Positions 25,971-34,552 are shown, counted from the first letter of the stretch. The stretch is 64,000 nucleotides of DNA from CAVUWL01 sp963700105 (GCA_963700105.1 CAVOWL010000004.1:1-64000); one strand, 5' to 3'. Program-made: numbers and translations. Notes: a model not told the origin generated them from the letters alone.

Positions 25971-28166
25971 GTGGTCGAGGAGTTCGACTCCTCCCCCGCT
26001 GAAAACGGCGGTGCCACGGCCGGAGATACGGCGCTGGCCGTCGCCGCGGTCGATCGCGACGCGGTCGCACGTGCCTTTGAGTTTGCCTGCGAGCGTCACG
26101 CCGATCAGATGCGCCACTCAGGTGATGAGTTCATCACCCATCCGGTGGGCGTCGCCCAGGTCTGCGCCGGCATGCGACTTGATACCGAGACGCTATGCGC
26201 GGCGCTGCTTCACGACACGGTCGAGGACACCAGCGCCAGTCTCGCCGAGATTCGCGAGGAGTTCGGCGAGCAGATCGCCCAACTGGTCGACGGCGTTACC
26301 AAGCTGACCGGAATCACCTTCGAGAGCCGCGATGAGCGCCAGGCCGAGAACTATCGCAAGATGATGGTGGCGATGGCCACCGATGTCAGGGTGATCCTGA
26401 TTAAGTTGGCAGACCGCCTTCACAACATGCGCACTCTGGGTGCCCTTCCCAAGCAAAAGCAGCTCGCGAAGTCACGCGAGACGCTTGAGATCTATGCGCC
26501 GCTTGCCCATCGGCTCGGGATTCACGCGATCAAGTGGGAGCTGGAGGACCTCGCTTTTGCGACCCTGCATCCACGCAAGTACGCCGAGATCAAACAGCTC
26601 GTCTCCCAGCAGCGAAACGAGCGCGAGGTCTACGTCGAGCGGGCCGGGAACTTTCTCTCCGATGAGCTGAACGAGGTTGGAATCGAGGCCGAGATCTCCG
26701 GTCGCGCCAAGCACTTCTATTCGATCTACACCAAGATGACCAAGAAGGGTCGCGAGTTCAACGAGATCTTTGATCTGACCGCGATGCGGGTTCTGGTCGG
26801 CTCGGTCAAGGACTGCTATGGGGCAATCGGAGTGATCCATTCGCTGTGGAAGCCGCTGCCGGGCCGCTTCAAGGATTTCGTCGCGATGCCCAAGGCGAAT
26901 ATGTATCAGGCCCTGCACACGACCGTGATTGGTCCGGAGGGTAAACCGCTTGAGATTCAGATTCGAACCGAGGAGATGCACAAGTTGGCCGAGTACGGGA
27001 TCGCCGCGCACGTCGCCTACAAGGAGGGCGGCGGCGGCGATCCGAGGCGCGAGAAGATGACCTGGCTGCGTCAGCTGGTTGAAGCGGAGGGTGACCAGGA
27101 CCCGACCGAGTTCCTTGAGTCGCTGAAGGTGGATCTGTTCGAGGACGAGGTCTTTGTCTTCACTCCGAAGGGCGAGGTGAAGAACCTCTCGGCTGGCTCG
27201 ACCCCGCTGGACTTCGCCTACGCGGTTCATACCGACGTCGGTCATCGTTGCGTCGGCGCAAAGGTCAATGGGGCCATCGTCCCCCTGCACTACCAGCTGC
27301 GCTCGGGCGACATTGTCGAGGTGCTGACGGCAAAGCAGAACCGCGGACCCTCCCGCGATTGGCTGAAGCTGGTGCGGACGAGTCGCGCCCGCAACAAGAT
27401 CCGTGCCTGGTTTAAAGAGGAAGGGCGAGAGGACGCCGAGCGCCACGGTCGCGAGGGGCTGGAGGAGGCGCTGCGAAAGCGCGGCCTGCCGATGCAAAAG
27501 GTTGCGATGTCGCCCCTGCTCGCCGACGTGATTCGGGAGATGGGCTACCGCAAGGCGGCAGAGTTCTACATCGCGCTTGGCCAGGGGAAGGTCTCGACCA
27601 AGACCGTAGCCAACAAGCTGATGCAGCGGCTGAAGGCCGGCGAGGCGGTCGAGGAGCAGCCGGCCGGGCTGGTCGATGGACGCGAAGACCGCGCCAGGCG
27701 GACCAAGGACGCCTCCACCTATGGGATCACCGTCAAGGGGGTCGAGAACGTTGCGGTTCGCCTCGCCAAGTGCTGTCGGCCGGTGCCCGGGGACGAGATT
27801 GCCGGCTACGTGTCACTGGGTCGCGGGATCACGATCCACCGTACAGATTGCAAGAATGTCAGGGCGCTGAAAAGGGCACCGGAGCGCTTCGTCGAGGTCG
27901 GCTGGGACGGCGACAATGAGTCCTCATATCGGGTCGAGCTGCAAATCGACGCATACGATCGAACCCGGCTGCTCGAGGATCTCTCGCGCACCTTTGCCGA
28001 GGCGGGGATCAACATTCTCGGCGCCAGCTGCACGACCAAGCACCCGATGGTCAAGAATAAGTTCGTGGTCGAGGTTGGAGATACCGAGGCCCTCAAGCAG
28101 TGCTTGTCTCGACTTCGCAACGTGGAGTCGGTCTTCGATGCGTACCGCATTACTCCGGCCGCCTGA
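25971..28166 (+). CDS. relA: Bifunctional (p)ppGpp synthetase/hydrolase (Rel)
   Basis: 731-residue stringent-response enzyme that makes and degrades (p)ppGpp. The N-terminal HD hydrolase domain is intact (HPVGVA around residue 57 and HDTVED at 81-86), implying hydrolase activity. The synthetase domain (GRAKHFYSIYTKM, FNEIFDLTAMRVLV and YQALHTTVIGPEG) follows. Then come a TGS domain (VFVFTPKGEVKNL), a helical and zinc-finger region with CCRPVPGD, and a C-terminal ACT domain ending in RNVESVFDAYRI. GTG start at 25971. Length and domain order match actinobacterial Rel. It ends in a hairpin shared with the convergent gene. Confidence 0.97.
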   Translation: MVEEFDSSPAENGGATAGDTALAVAAVDRDAVARAFEFACERHADQMRHSGDEFITHPVGVAQVCAGMRLDTETLCAALLHDTVEDTSASLAEIREEFGEQIAQLVDGVTKLTGITFESRDERQAENYRKMMVAMATDVRVILIKLADRLHNMRTLGALPKQKQLAKSRETLEIYAPLAHRLGIHAIKWELEDLAFATLHPRKYAEIKQLVSQQRNEREVYVERAGNFLSDELNEVGIEAEISGRAKHFYSIYTKMTKKGREFNEIFDLTAMRVLVGSVKDCYGAIGVIHSLWKPLPGRFKDFVAMPKANMYQALHTTVIGPEGKPLEIQIRTEEMHKLAEYGIAAHVAYKEGGGGDPRREKMTWLRQLVEAEGDQDPTEFLESLKVDLFEDEVFVFTPKGEVKNLSAGSTPLDFAYAVHTDVGHRCVGAKVNGAIVPLHYQLRSGDIVEVLTAKQNRGPSRDWLKLVRTSRARNKIRAWFKEEGREDAERHGREGLEEALRKRGLPMQKVAMSPLLADVIREMGYRKAAEFYIALGQGKVSTKTVANKLMQRLKAGEAVEEQPAGLVDGREDRARRTKDASTYGITVKGVENVAVRLAKCCRPVPGDEIAGYVSLGRGITIHRTDCKNVRALKRAPERFVEVGWDGDNESSYRVELQIDAYDRTRLLEDLSRTFAEAGINILGASCTTKHPMVKNKFVVEVGDTEALKQCLSRLRNVESVFDAYRITPAA

Positions 28167-28180
28167 GGTTGTTCTCAGGC
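28161..28180. terminator. Bidirectional hairpin between relA and the lipid-kinase gene
   Basis: GCCTGAG (28161-28167) pairs perfectly with CTCAGGC (28174-28180) around the loop GTTGTT. The left arm contains the relA stop codon and the right arm contains the stop codon of the convergent gene read on the minus strand. There is no T-run, as is common for high-GC actinobacterial terminators. Confidence 0.6.
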
Positions 28181-29155
28181 GATCACCCTCAGCGCCCCCG
28201 GAACGGCGCGAAGATCCACCTGGGTTCGCTCCCCGATGTAGTCGCCGTCCACCTGCATCGGAAACGGCCGCAGGCTGCCGTCCTTGGCTTTTGAGATCGA
28301 GCTGACGCTCGCCGCGCTGACGTCATCGAAGTGCTCTATCTGGCGGTGCGCCGCGGCGGGGCGCCCCTGGCTGAAGAGGCGGTAGATCAGGGTCGGGGTG
28401 TCGCGCTGCGCGGCTCGGCGCAGGACCGCCAGCGAGAGGGTGCCATCATCGATCTCGATCCCGTCGCAGACCCTGATCGGGCGGTTGGCGAAATAGGTGA
28501 ACGGATCAGAGTTCTGGGCCAGCGCTGTCACGCCCTCGGTCGACCTGCCGGCGTTGGTCTGTATTCGCATCCGAACCGGGGCGTGGAGGTAGTGGCGGTA
28601 GAAGCTCGAAATTCCCGCCCAGCTGTAGTAATAGGGCCCGGCGCGAGCCTTCAACTTGGGATGGGCGTCGACCCGCTTCACAACCGTCGCATCAATTCCA
28701 ACCCCGCAGGAAAAGACGAAATGCCGATCATCGACGAGGCCCAGGTCGATACTGCGCGGGCGCCAGTCATCGGCCAATGAGAGCAGGTGCTCGGTGGCGT
28801 CGACGACGTCGTTGGGGATGCCTAGGGTCCGGCAGACGACGTTTGTCGAGCCTCCCGGCAGCATCGAGACCGGTACATCGGTGCCGGCGAGTCCATTGAC
28901 AACCTCGTTTAGGGTGCCGTCACCGCCGAAGGCGACGACTATCTCATAGTCCCCGTTGCGGGCCTCGCGGCCGATCTCGGTGGCGTGGTTTTGGGCTTCG
29001 GTGGAGACGGCCTCCACCTCGTAGCGACCCTGCAGCGCGTAAACGACCAGGTTGCGAAGGCGATCGGAGACCGTCGTAGCGTAGGGATTGACGATGATCA
29101 GCATCCGCCTCTTCGTCGATCGCCGCTGCCTGCGGGCGCGAATTTTTGCGCTCAT
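28175..29155 (-). CDS. Diacylglycerol kinase/sphingosine kinase family lipid kinase
   Basis: 326-residue cytoplasmic or peripheral membrane kinase. The N-terminal domain opens with MLIIVNPYATTVSDRL and holds the nucleotide-binding motif FGGDGTLNEV (GGDGT at residues 77-81), then GGSTNVVCRTLGIP. The C-terminal beta-sandwich ends with LRPFPMQVDGDYIGE, the usual family ending. Substrate is not readable (diacylglycerol and other lipids are phosphorylated by relatives). Very basic N-terminal residues before the core may be dispensable if an internal ATG is used. Confidence 0.9.
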   Translation of the reverse strand: MSAKIRARRQRRSTKRRMLIIVNPYATTVSDRLRNLVVYALQGRYEVEAVSTEAQNHATEIGREARNGDYEIVVAFGGDGTLNEVVNGLAGTDVPVSMLPGGSTNVVCRTLGIPNDVVDATEHLLSLADDWRPRSIDLGLVDDRHFVFSCGVGIDATVVKRVDAHPKLKARAGPYYYSWAGISSFYRHYLHAPVRMRIQTNAGRSTEGVTALAQNSDPFTYFANRPIRVCDGIEIDDGTLSLAVLRRAAQRDTPTLIYRLFSQGRPAAAHRQIEHFDDVSAASVSSISKAKDGSLRPFPMQVDGDYIGERTQVDLRAVPGALRVIA

Positions 29156-29311
29156 GCTCTGCCGCTGCGCCCGGGTCGAGGGCCATCGCCGCGCTGCTGA
29201 CCCGAGCCCCGCATCGTGACTTGGCGGCCGACAGCTTCATTTGAGGAGGAAAGGCCCGAGCGGATTTGACCAGCGCCGATCAGATCCCGACCCGGCGCCG
29301 TCGCCGGAGAA

Positions 29312-30316
29312 TTAGCTGGTGCTCTCATAGCGAATCACCCCTGCATCGTCGAGTTCGCGCACCCGTCCCTCGTTGATCAATAGGTCGGCGTGCCCGATCA
29401 CCTCCGAGAGGGTGAGGAATGCCTGGGTTACCGCGACGTTTCCCCAGATCGCCTGGGCGAGCTGGTAGCCGCTGCGCGGCTGCTCGGCGATCAGTCGGTA
29501 GATCTTCTCTTTGCGCCGCTGATGTTTTGCCAGTCGCTCATCGATCAGCGCGACATGGTCGGTGATCGGCTCCCCATGTCCTGAAAGGACGATCTCGGCG
29601 GGTAGCTCCCGCGTCTTTTGCATCGAATCGATGTAGGTGACCAGGGCCTGGGTTCGGCGCTCGGATCCATCCAGGGGCCGGGTGATCAGCGGATTTGAGG
29701 AGATGTGGGCAATCAGATGATCGGCGGCGATCAGGATGCGGCGCTCAGCGTCCCAAAACAGGGTGTCAGATGGACTGTGGCCAGGGCGATGGAGCACTTC
29801 CAGCGTCCTGTCGCGGAAGCTGATCTGCTCGCCATCGCGCAGCGGCCTGGTCACATCCGCTCGCGATCCCCAACCGCGGAAGCTGCGCGAGACACTTTGC
29901 AGAGCGGTGGCGACGTTCTCAGGGATGCCGTTTCGCAGCATCAGATCCACCGCGAACTGATCCTCGCGCTCGGCGTCCTCGCCGAAGTTCGCCAGTCGCT
30001 CGGCGACCACACCGATCGCCGCCACCTCGGCCCCGGAGTGCTGGGCGATGATCTCGACCAGGCCGAGGTGGTCGATGTGTTGGTGGGTGAGGATCACCAG
30101 CTCCAGGTCATCGATTGAGTGGCCGCGCTCGCCGAGCTGGGACTGGAGTTCATCGAGCGCCTTGCCGGAATTTGGTCCGGTGTCGATCAGGGTCAGCGGC
30201 TCGTCCTCAAGCAGGTAGCAATTGACTCGACCCACCGCGAAGGGTGTGGGAATTCGCAGGCAGTGAATGCCGGCCAAGGCGGCCTGCTCAAGGGCCTGCT
30301 CAGGACTCAGGCTCAC
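29312..30316 (-). CDS. Metallo-beta-lactamase fold hydrolase
   Basis: 334-residue hydrolase. The metal motif HxHxDH is present as HQHIDH at residues 78-83 and further ligands as HRPGHSPSD and a DH pair (AADHLIAH). The last 60 residues form a winged-helix-like C-terminal domain typical of the LACTB2/MBL hydrolase subgroup. Substrate unknown. GTG start at 30316 overlapping the phosphomannomutase stop by four bases (GTGA), so the two genes are co-translated. Confidence 0.88.
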   Translation of the reverse strand: MSLSPEQALEQAALAGIHCLRIPTPFAVGRVNCYLLEDEPLTLIDTGPNSGKALDELQSQLGERGHSIDDLELVILTHQHIDHLGLVEIIAQHSGAEVAAIGVVAERLANFGEDAEREDQFAVDLMLRNGIPENVATALQSVSRSFRGWGSRADVTRPLRDGEQISFRDRTLEVLHRPGHSPSDTLFWDAERRILIAADHLIAHISSNPLITRPLDGSERRTQALVTYIDSMQKTRELPAEIVLSGHGEPITDHVALIDERLAKHQRRKEKIYRLIAEQPRSGYQLAQAIWGNVAVTQAFLTLSEVIGHADLLINEGRVRELDDAGVIRYESTS

Positions 30317-31695
30317 GTCCTGATCAGCTCGATGAGTTCATCCCGCCGACGCTCCATGTCCTGAGGGGAGACAAGCGACTCGAGGTTGAGCCGCAACAAC
30401 GGCTCGGTGTTGGACGGGCGGACGTTGAAGTGCCACTCGGGGTAATCAACCGAGATGCCGTCCAGGTGCCCGATCTCGGCGTCTGCAAAGCGCTCCAGAA
30501 TCCGCTCAATCGCGGCATCGGGGTCGGCAACCTCGGAGTTGATCTCGCCCGATATGAAGTAGCGGGAGCGAAACTCCGCCATCAGTTCGGCCAGCCCTCG
30601 CCCTTCGCCACCGAGCAGCTCCAGCATCATAAGCGCCGGGATCGTGCCGGAATCAGCGCACCAGAAATCCCGAAAATAGTAGTGACCCGACACCTCACCA
30701 CCAAATACCGCACCCTCCTCGCGCATCCGCGCCTTGAAGAAGGCGTGGCCCACCCGGGAGAGGGCGGCGTGGCCGCCCTCCGCTGCGACCAGGTCAGGCA
30801 CGGCCCGACTCGAGCGCGGGTCATAGAGCACCGTCGCCCCAGGGTTCTTTCTAAGACTAGCCCGGGCGAGTAACGCGCAGACGAAATCACCGTCGCAGAA
30901 GCTGCCCCCGGCGTCGATGAAAAAGCAGCGATCGGCGTCGCCGTCCCAGGCAATACCGAGATCCGCCCCGCTCGATCGAACCCGCTCGATGATCATGCGG
31001 CGGTTTTGCTCCAGCAGCGGGTTGGGTTCATGGTCGGGAAACTCACCATCGGGCGTGAAGTACATCTCCTCCAGCTCGAGACCCAGGTCGCGCAGAATTG
31101 GCCCCACCATAGGCCCCGACATGCCGTTGCCGCCGTCGACGACCAGCTTCATCGGTTTGATCTTTTCGCGATCGATGAAGGACAGCGCGTGGGCTCGGTA
31201 GCGGTCCCAGACGTCTACCTCTTCCAGCGAGCCGCCGCCGGGCGCCGGCCCGAGTCCGGACTCGATCTCGGCTCTGACGTCGTCGATTCCGGCCTCGCCC
31301 GAGAGGGCCAGCGCCCCCTCGCGAATCAGCTTCACGCCGGTGTATGCCTTCGGGTTGTGGGAGGCGGTAACCATCGCCCCGCCGTCCAATTCCCTCGAGC
31401 CGACCAGGTCATAGAGCATCTCGGTGGCAACCATCCCGGCGTCGAGCACGGTGACGCCCTCGAAGATGAGGCCGTCGCGCAACTCTGCCGCCATCGACGG
31501 AGCGCTAAGTCGCATGTCGCGCCCAAGGCCGATTCGAAGCTCCGCGGGTCGCTTGTCGCGCAGCCGCGCAAGGACGCGGGCAAAGGCCCGTCCGATCGCG
31601 CGAGCGGTGCCCTCATCCATCTCTGAGCCGTAGATGCCGCGGATGTCATAGGCCTTGAAGATCTCCGCCGGCGCGAGCGGTTCATGCTCACTCAA
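30313..31695 (-). CDS. manB: Phosphomannomutase/phosphoglucomutase
   Basis: 460-residue alpha-D-phosphohexomutase that interconverts hexose 6- and 1-phosphates for nucleotide-sugar synthesis. The active-site serine lies in TASHNP (Ser112), the metal loop is DGDADR, the sugar loop is GEVSGHYYF and the phosphate loop is RPSNTEPLLR. Start is TTG 31695, overlapping the HIT gene by eight bases; the N-terminus (EIFKAYDIRG) is normal. Whether mannose or glucose is preferred cannot be read from sequence. Confidence 0.93.
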   Translation of the reverse strand: MSEHEPLAPAEIFKAYDIRGIYGSEMDEGTARAIGRAFARVLARLRDKRPAELRIGLGRDMRLSAPSMAAELRDGLIFEGVTVLDAGMVATEMLYDLVGSRELDGGAMVTASHNPKAYTGVKLIREGALALSGEAGIDDVRAEIESGLGPAPGGGSLEEVDVWDRYRAHALSFIDREKIKPMKLVVDGGNGMSGPMVGPILRDLGLELEEMYFTPDGEFPDHEPNPLLEQNRRMIIERVRSSGADLGIAWDGDADRCFFIDAGGSFCDGDFVCALLARASLRKNPGATVLYDPRSSRAVPDLVAAEGGHAALSRVGHAFFKARMREEGAVFGGEVSGHYYFRDFWCADSGTIPALMMLELLGGEGRGLAELMAEFRSRYFISGEINSEVADPDAAIERILERFADAEIGHLDGISVDYPEWHFNVRPSNTEPLLRLNLESLVSPQDMERRRDELIELIRT

Positions 31696-32179
31696 AATGG
31701 CCCTTCAGCGCCAGGTAACTCTGCCCGAGCGTCTGCGGCATCACTTTGGTGTCGGCGATCACGGGCATGAAATTGGTATCGCCGCCCCAGCGCGGAACGA
31801 CGTGGAGGTGGATGTGGTGCTCGACCCCTGCACCGGCAACCCGGCCCTGGTTTAGGCCGACGTTATAGCCGTGGGGCTGGTAGACCTCTTCCAGCCGTCC
31901 CATCGCCCGCTGGGCCAATCCCATCATCTCCGCCGTCGCCTCCGCCGCGATGTCCTGAAGTCGTCCGATGTGCTCGTAGGGGGCGATCATCAGGTGTCCG
32001 TTGGTGTAGGGGTAGAGGTTGAGGATCACAAAACAGCGCTCGCCGCGGTGCACGATCAGGTTCGATTCATCGTCATCTTCTGCCGCCTTTGCGCAGAAGA
32101 TGCAGTCCTCCTCGATGTCCTTGGACCCGTCCTTCACGTAGGCGAGGCGCCACGGCGCCCAAATACGATGGTTTGCCAC
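31688..32179 (-). CDS. HIT family nucleotide hydrolase/transferase
   Basis: 163-residue HIT protein. The histidine triad HHIHLHVVPRW has His122, His124 and His126, and the N-terminal CIFC (residues 26-29) is a usual zinc-associated motif in the actinobacterial AP4A-phosphorylase-like subgroup. A conserved NLYPYTNGHLM precedes the triad. GTG start at 32179. First gene of the minus-strand cluster HIT-manB-MBL hydrolase, each overlapping the next. Confidence 0.92.
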   Translation of the reverse strand: MANHRIWAPWRLAYVKDGSKDIEEDCIFCAKAAEDDDESNLIVHRGERCFVILNLYPYTNGHLMIAPYEHIGRLQDIAAEATAEMMGLAQRAMGRLEEVYQPHGYNVGLNQGRVAGAGVEHHIHLHVVPRWGGDTNFMPVIADTKVMPQTLGQSYLALKGHFE

Positions 32180-32809
32180 GAGGAGCGCATCCTAGACACC
32201 GCCCGCCGCGCTCGGATCTGGAACGGCGATCGAAGCCACGCGTTCGCCCCTTCTGCGGTCGCCGCCAGCCCGATCCGAAAGGCCGACGCGTTGCCCTCCC
32301 CCCGGCGCCCCGAGGTTCGTATCCCAGATGCCGGCGATCGAGGAGATCACAAGACATCCTGGCTCGAGCCGGTCCCAGATTCGCCTCTGCGCAGCGTTGA
32401 AGTCAAATGGATCTCACAAGGTTGATGTTGGTGCTCAGGTGCTTTGCGGACTCTGGATCGCGCAGAATTGGTCGCTGGGGGGCGCTCACCCTGCGCGGAG
32501 TGGGATCGCCCGCTGGGGATGTCTCAAACGACCTCCTCCGAGCGTCCCCCGAAGTCGACGTTCTGACCGAAATCGAGGCGGTCATTGGCTGCAGCGAAAA
32601 GCAATAGTCAAATGTTTGGCGATCGCAGCCCCCCGAATCGATTTGCTTCAGGTATGGCGTTGCCGCTCAGGCTGGAGGGGGAGGAGGCCAAGTCGCTGCG
32701 CCCGGCGCCCATTCCCAGCCTCGGGTTTGGTCGCGCGGCACCGCTTCGCCTGGTTTCTTGATGGGTCGGGGTGGGGATGATCGTGCGAGGTTAACTTCGT
32801 GGCCTCTAT
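32180..32809. other. Divergent intergenic region
   Basis: About 630 bases between the HIT gene and the SAM-riboswitch promoter. A 66-residue frame (32407-32607, +) is the best candidate gene but has no recognisable domain or good ribosome binding site. I see no repeats or hairpins of note. Confidence 0.4.
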
Positions 32810-32839
32810 TTGGACACAGCGGGGTGTCCCTGGTAGGCT
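32810..32839 (+). promoter_or_regulatory. Candidate sigma-70-type promoter of the SAM-riboswitch operon
   Basis: TTGGAC (32810-32815) and TAGGCT (32834-32839) are separated by 18 bases, near the consensus. Transcription would begin about 32846, just upstream of the riboswitch P1 helix, which fits well. Confidence 0.55.
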
Positions 32840-32856
32840 CTGCACCAACATAAGCG

Positions 32857-32968
32857 CCACATCTAGAGGGGTGGAGGGACTGGCCCGGTGAAGCCCCGGC
32901 AACCACCTTGAACCAATGGTTCGAGGGGAGGTGCCAAGTCCAGCAGGTCTGAGACCTGGAAGATGTGG
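32857..32968 (+). promoter_or_regulatory. SAM-I (S-box) riboswitch
   Basis: All elements of the SAM-I aptamer are present. P1 is a perfect 8-bp helix (CCACATCT 32857-32864 with AGATGTGG 32961-32968). P2 starts with GGTGG (32870-32874) pairing CCACC (32903-32907) and contains the conserved AGGGACTGGCCC and TGAAGCCCCGGCAACC core. P3 is TTGAACC/GGTTCGA (32908-32914/32918-32924). The conserved GGTGCCAAGTCC joins to P4 (CAGGTC/GACCTG, 32944-32949/32953-32958). SAM binding should stabilise P1. It precedes a terminator, so SAM is expected to switch the downstream genes off. Confidence 0.95.
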
Positions 32969-32984
32969 GGAAAGTCCGATCGGA

Positions 32985-33015
32985 CCTCTGCCCCACACAG
33001 GCGGAGGTTTTTTTT
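32985..33015 (+). terminator. Riboswitch expression-platform intrinsic terminator
   Basis: CCTCTGCC (32985-32992) pairs with GGCGGAGG (33000-33007) around a 7-base loop and is followed by eight T residues (33008-33015). A competing antiterminator is visible: TGTGGGG (32964-32970), which includes the 3' strand of P1, can pair with CCCCACA (32991-32997). SAM-bound P1 would prevent it and allow termination. The ribosome binding site of the next gene lies downstream. Confidence 0.93.
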
Positions 33016-33044
33016 GTTGGCGATAACGGCAAAAGGATGATCGG

Positions 33045-34277
33045 ATGTCACTGCAAGGTTTGAGGTGTAAGGAGTGCGGAGCGGTCTATCAGCTAGACGC
33101 GAGCTATGTATGTGAGAACTGCTTTGGACCGCTAGAGGTTTCCTATCGCCACGATGGGCTCGACCCCGGTGAGGCCAAGCGCCGAATCCAGGCCGGCTCG
33201 CAAGGGATCTGGCGCTACGCGGATTTTCTCCCCTTCGAGGGGCGCCCAGGTGACCCGCTGGAGCCTGGGCTTACCCCACTGTTGCGCGGCGATCGGTTGG
33301 CCCAGCGCCTTGGTGTAGATGCGGAGCTTTGGATCAAGAACGACGCTGCCAACCCGACCCATTCCTTCAAGGACAGGGTGGTCGCCGTAGCCGTGGCCAA
33401 AGCCCAGGAGCTCGGCTTTGAGACGGTCGCCTGTGCCTCGACCGGCAACCTCGCCAACGCTGTCGCCGCTCACGCGGCTGCCGCTGGACTCAGCTCCTAC
33501 GTCTTCGTGCCCGCCAACCTTGAGGAGCAGAAGCTGCTTGCAACCGGCATCTATGGAACCAATCTGGTCGGCGTTAGAGGTGACTACGATGCGGTCAATC
33601 GGCTCTGCACCCAGCTCGCCGAAAGTCGTCCCTGGGCTTTTGTCAACGTCAATCTGCGTCCCTATTATGCCGAGGGTTCAAAGACCCTGGCCTATGAGAC
33701 GATCGAGCAGCTCGGATGGAAGTTGCCCGACCGGGTCGTTTGCCCGATTGCCTCGGGCTCCCTGTTCACCAAGGTCGGGCGCGGGTTTCAGGAGTGGCTT
33801 GATCTGGGCTTGGTCCGCGGTCGCCAGCCAGTCTTCAACGGTGCGCAGGCGCAGGGCTGCAGTCCGGTTGCAACCGCCTTTGCCGAAGGCTGGGAGGTAT
33901 GCAAACCGCAGCGCCCCGCGACGATCGCCAAGAGCTTGGCGATCGGTGACCCAGCAGACGGGCCCTACGCGATCGAGCATGCCCGCAGGACCGGCGGTGG
34001 TATTGACGCTGTCAGCGACGAGGAGATCCGCGACGGCATTCGACTGCTCGCCGAGACGACGGGCATTTTCACCGAGACCGCGGGTGGGGTGACCGTCGGC
34101 GTGTTGCGCAAGCTCTGCGAACGCGGCGAGATCGGGGATGGGGAGCGGGTCGTCGTCTACATCACCGGAGAGGGGCTAAAGACCCTCGATGCGGCTCGCG
34201 ATAGCTTCCAGATGCACGAAATAGACCCGGATCTGGCCAGCTTTGAGTCAGAGTTCCGCCAGGAGGTGGCGGTTTGA
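33045..34277 (+). CDS. Threonine synthase family PLP enzyme, candidate homocysteine-forming (MetM-like)
   Basis: 410-residue fold-type II PLP enzyme. An N-terminal zinc ribbon (Cys8/11 and Cys23/26) precedes a threonine-synthase core with the PLP lysine in NPTHSFKDR (Lys109), the CASTGNLANA loop, and a glycine-rich IASGSLFTKV phosphate site. By sequence alone it is thrC-like and uses O-phosphohomoserine. Three facts argue for methionine rather than threonine synthesis: control by a SAM-I riboswitch and terminator, a sulfur-carrier gene overlapping its stop, and the known CysM/CysO parallel. I recall a described Streptomyces route (MetM plus MetO) of this type. Genuine threonine synthase remains the alternative. 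Start ATG 33045 has AAGGATGA upstream. Confidence 0.85.
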   Translation: MSLQGLRCKECGAVYQLDASYVCENCFGPLEVSYRHDGLDPGEAKRRIQAGSQGIWRYADFLPFEGRPGDPLEPGLTPLLRGDRLAQRLGVDAELWIKNDAANPTHSFKDRVVAVAVAKAQELGFETVACASTGNLANAVAAHAAAAGLSSYVFVPANLEEQKLLATGIYGTNLVGVRGDYDAVNRLCTQLAESRPWAFVNVNLRPYYAEGSKTLAYETIEQLGWKLPDRVVCPIASGSLFTKVGRGFQEWLDLGLVRGRQPVFNGAQAQGCSPVATAFAEGWEVCKPQRPATIAKSLAIGDPADGPYAIEHARRTGGGIDAVSDEEIRDGIRLLAETTGIFTETAGGVTVGVLRKLCERGEIGDGERVVVYITGEGLKTLDAARDSFQMHEIDPDLASFESEFRQEVAV

Positions 34278-34552
34278 TGGCAGTCACGGTCAAGATTCCC
34301 ACTCAGCTGCGAGCCGCTACCGGAGGTCAGGCCGAGGTCGAGGCTTCTGGCTCGACCGTGGGTGAGGCGCTCGATTCGGTCTTCGACGCCCATGCAGAGC
34401 TGCGTGAGCGGATCACCCAGGACGGCGACCTGCGGCGTTTTGTCAACGTCTACGTCTCCGGCGAGGACATCCGCTTCCAGCAGGGCCTGCAAACAGCGGT
34501 CAATGAGGGTGATGAGGTCACGATCCTTCCCGCGGTTGCGGGCGGGCGCTGA
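34277..34552 (+). CDS. CysO/MoaD/ThiS-family sulfur carrier protein
   Basis: 91-residue ubiquitin-fold protein, closely similar to mycobacterial CysO across its length (VKIPTQLRAATGGQ, RRFVNVYVSGEDIRF and VTILPAVAGG). Such proteins are activated at a C-terminal Gly-Gly to a thiocarboxylate that donates sulfide. Here the last residue is Arg after Gly-Gly, so the tail must be trimmed before activation unless the Arg is tolerated. ATG 34277 shares one base with the stop of the previous gene and follows AGGAGGTGG. Partnership with the threonine-synthase-like enzyme is inferred from coupling and shared riboswitch control. Confidence 0.93.
   Translation: MAVTVKIPTQLRAATGGQAEVEASGSTVGEALDSVFDAHAELRERITQDGDLRRFVNVYVSGEDIRFQQGLQTAVNEGDEVTILPAVAGGR

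Noticed and set aside
32407..32607. 66-residue frame upstream of the riboswitch
   Set aside because: No motif or Shine-Dalgarno sequence; nothing supports translation.
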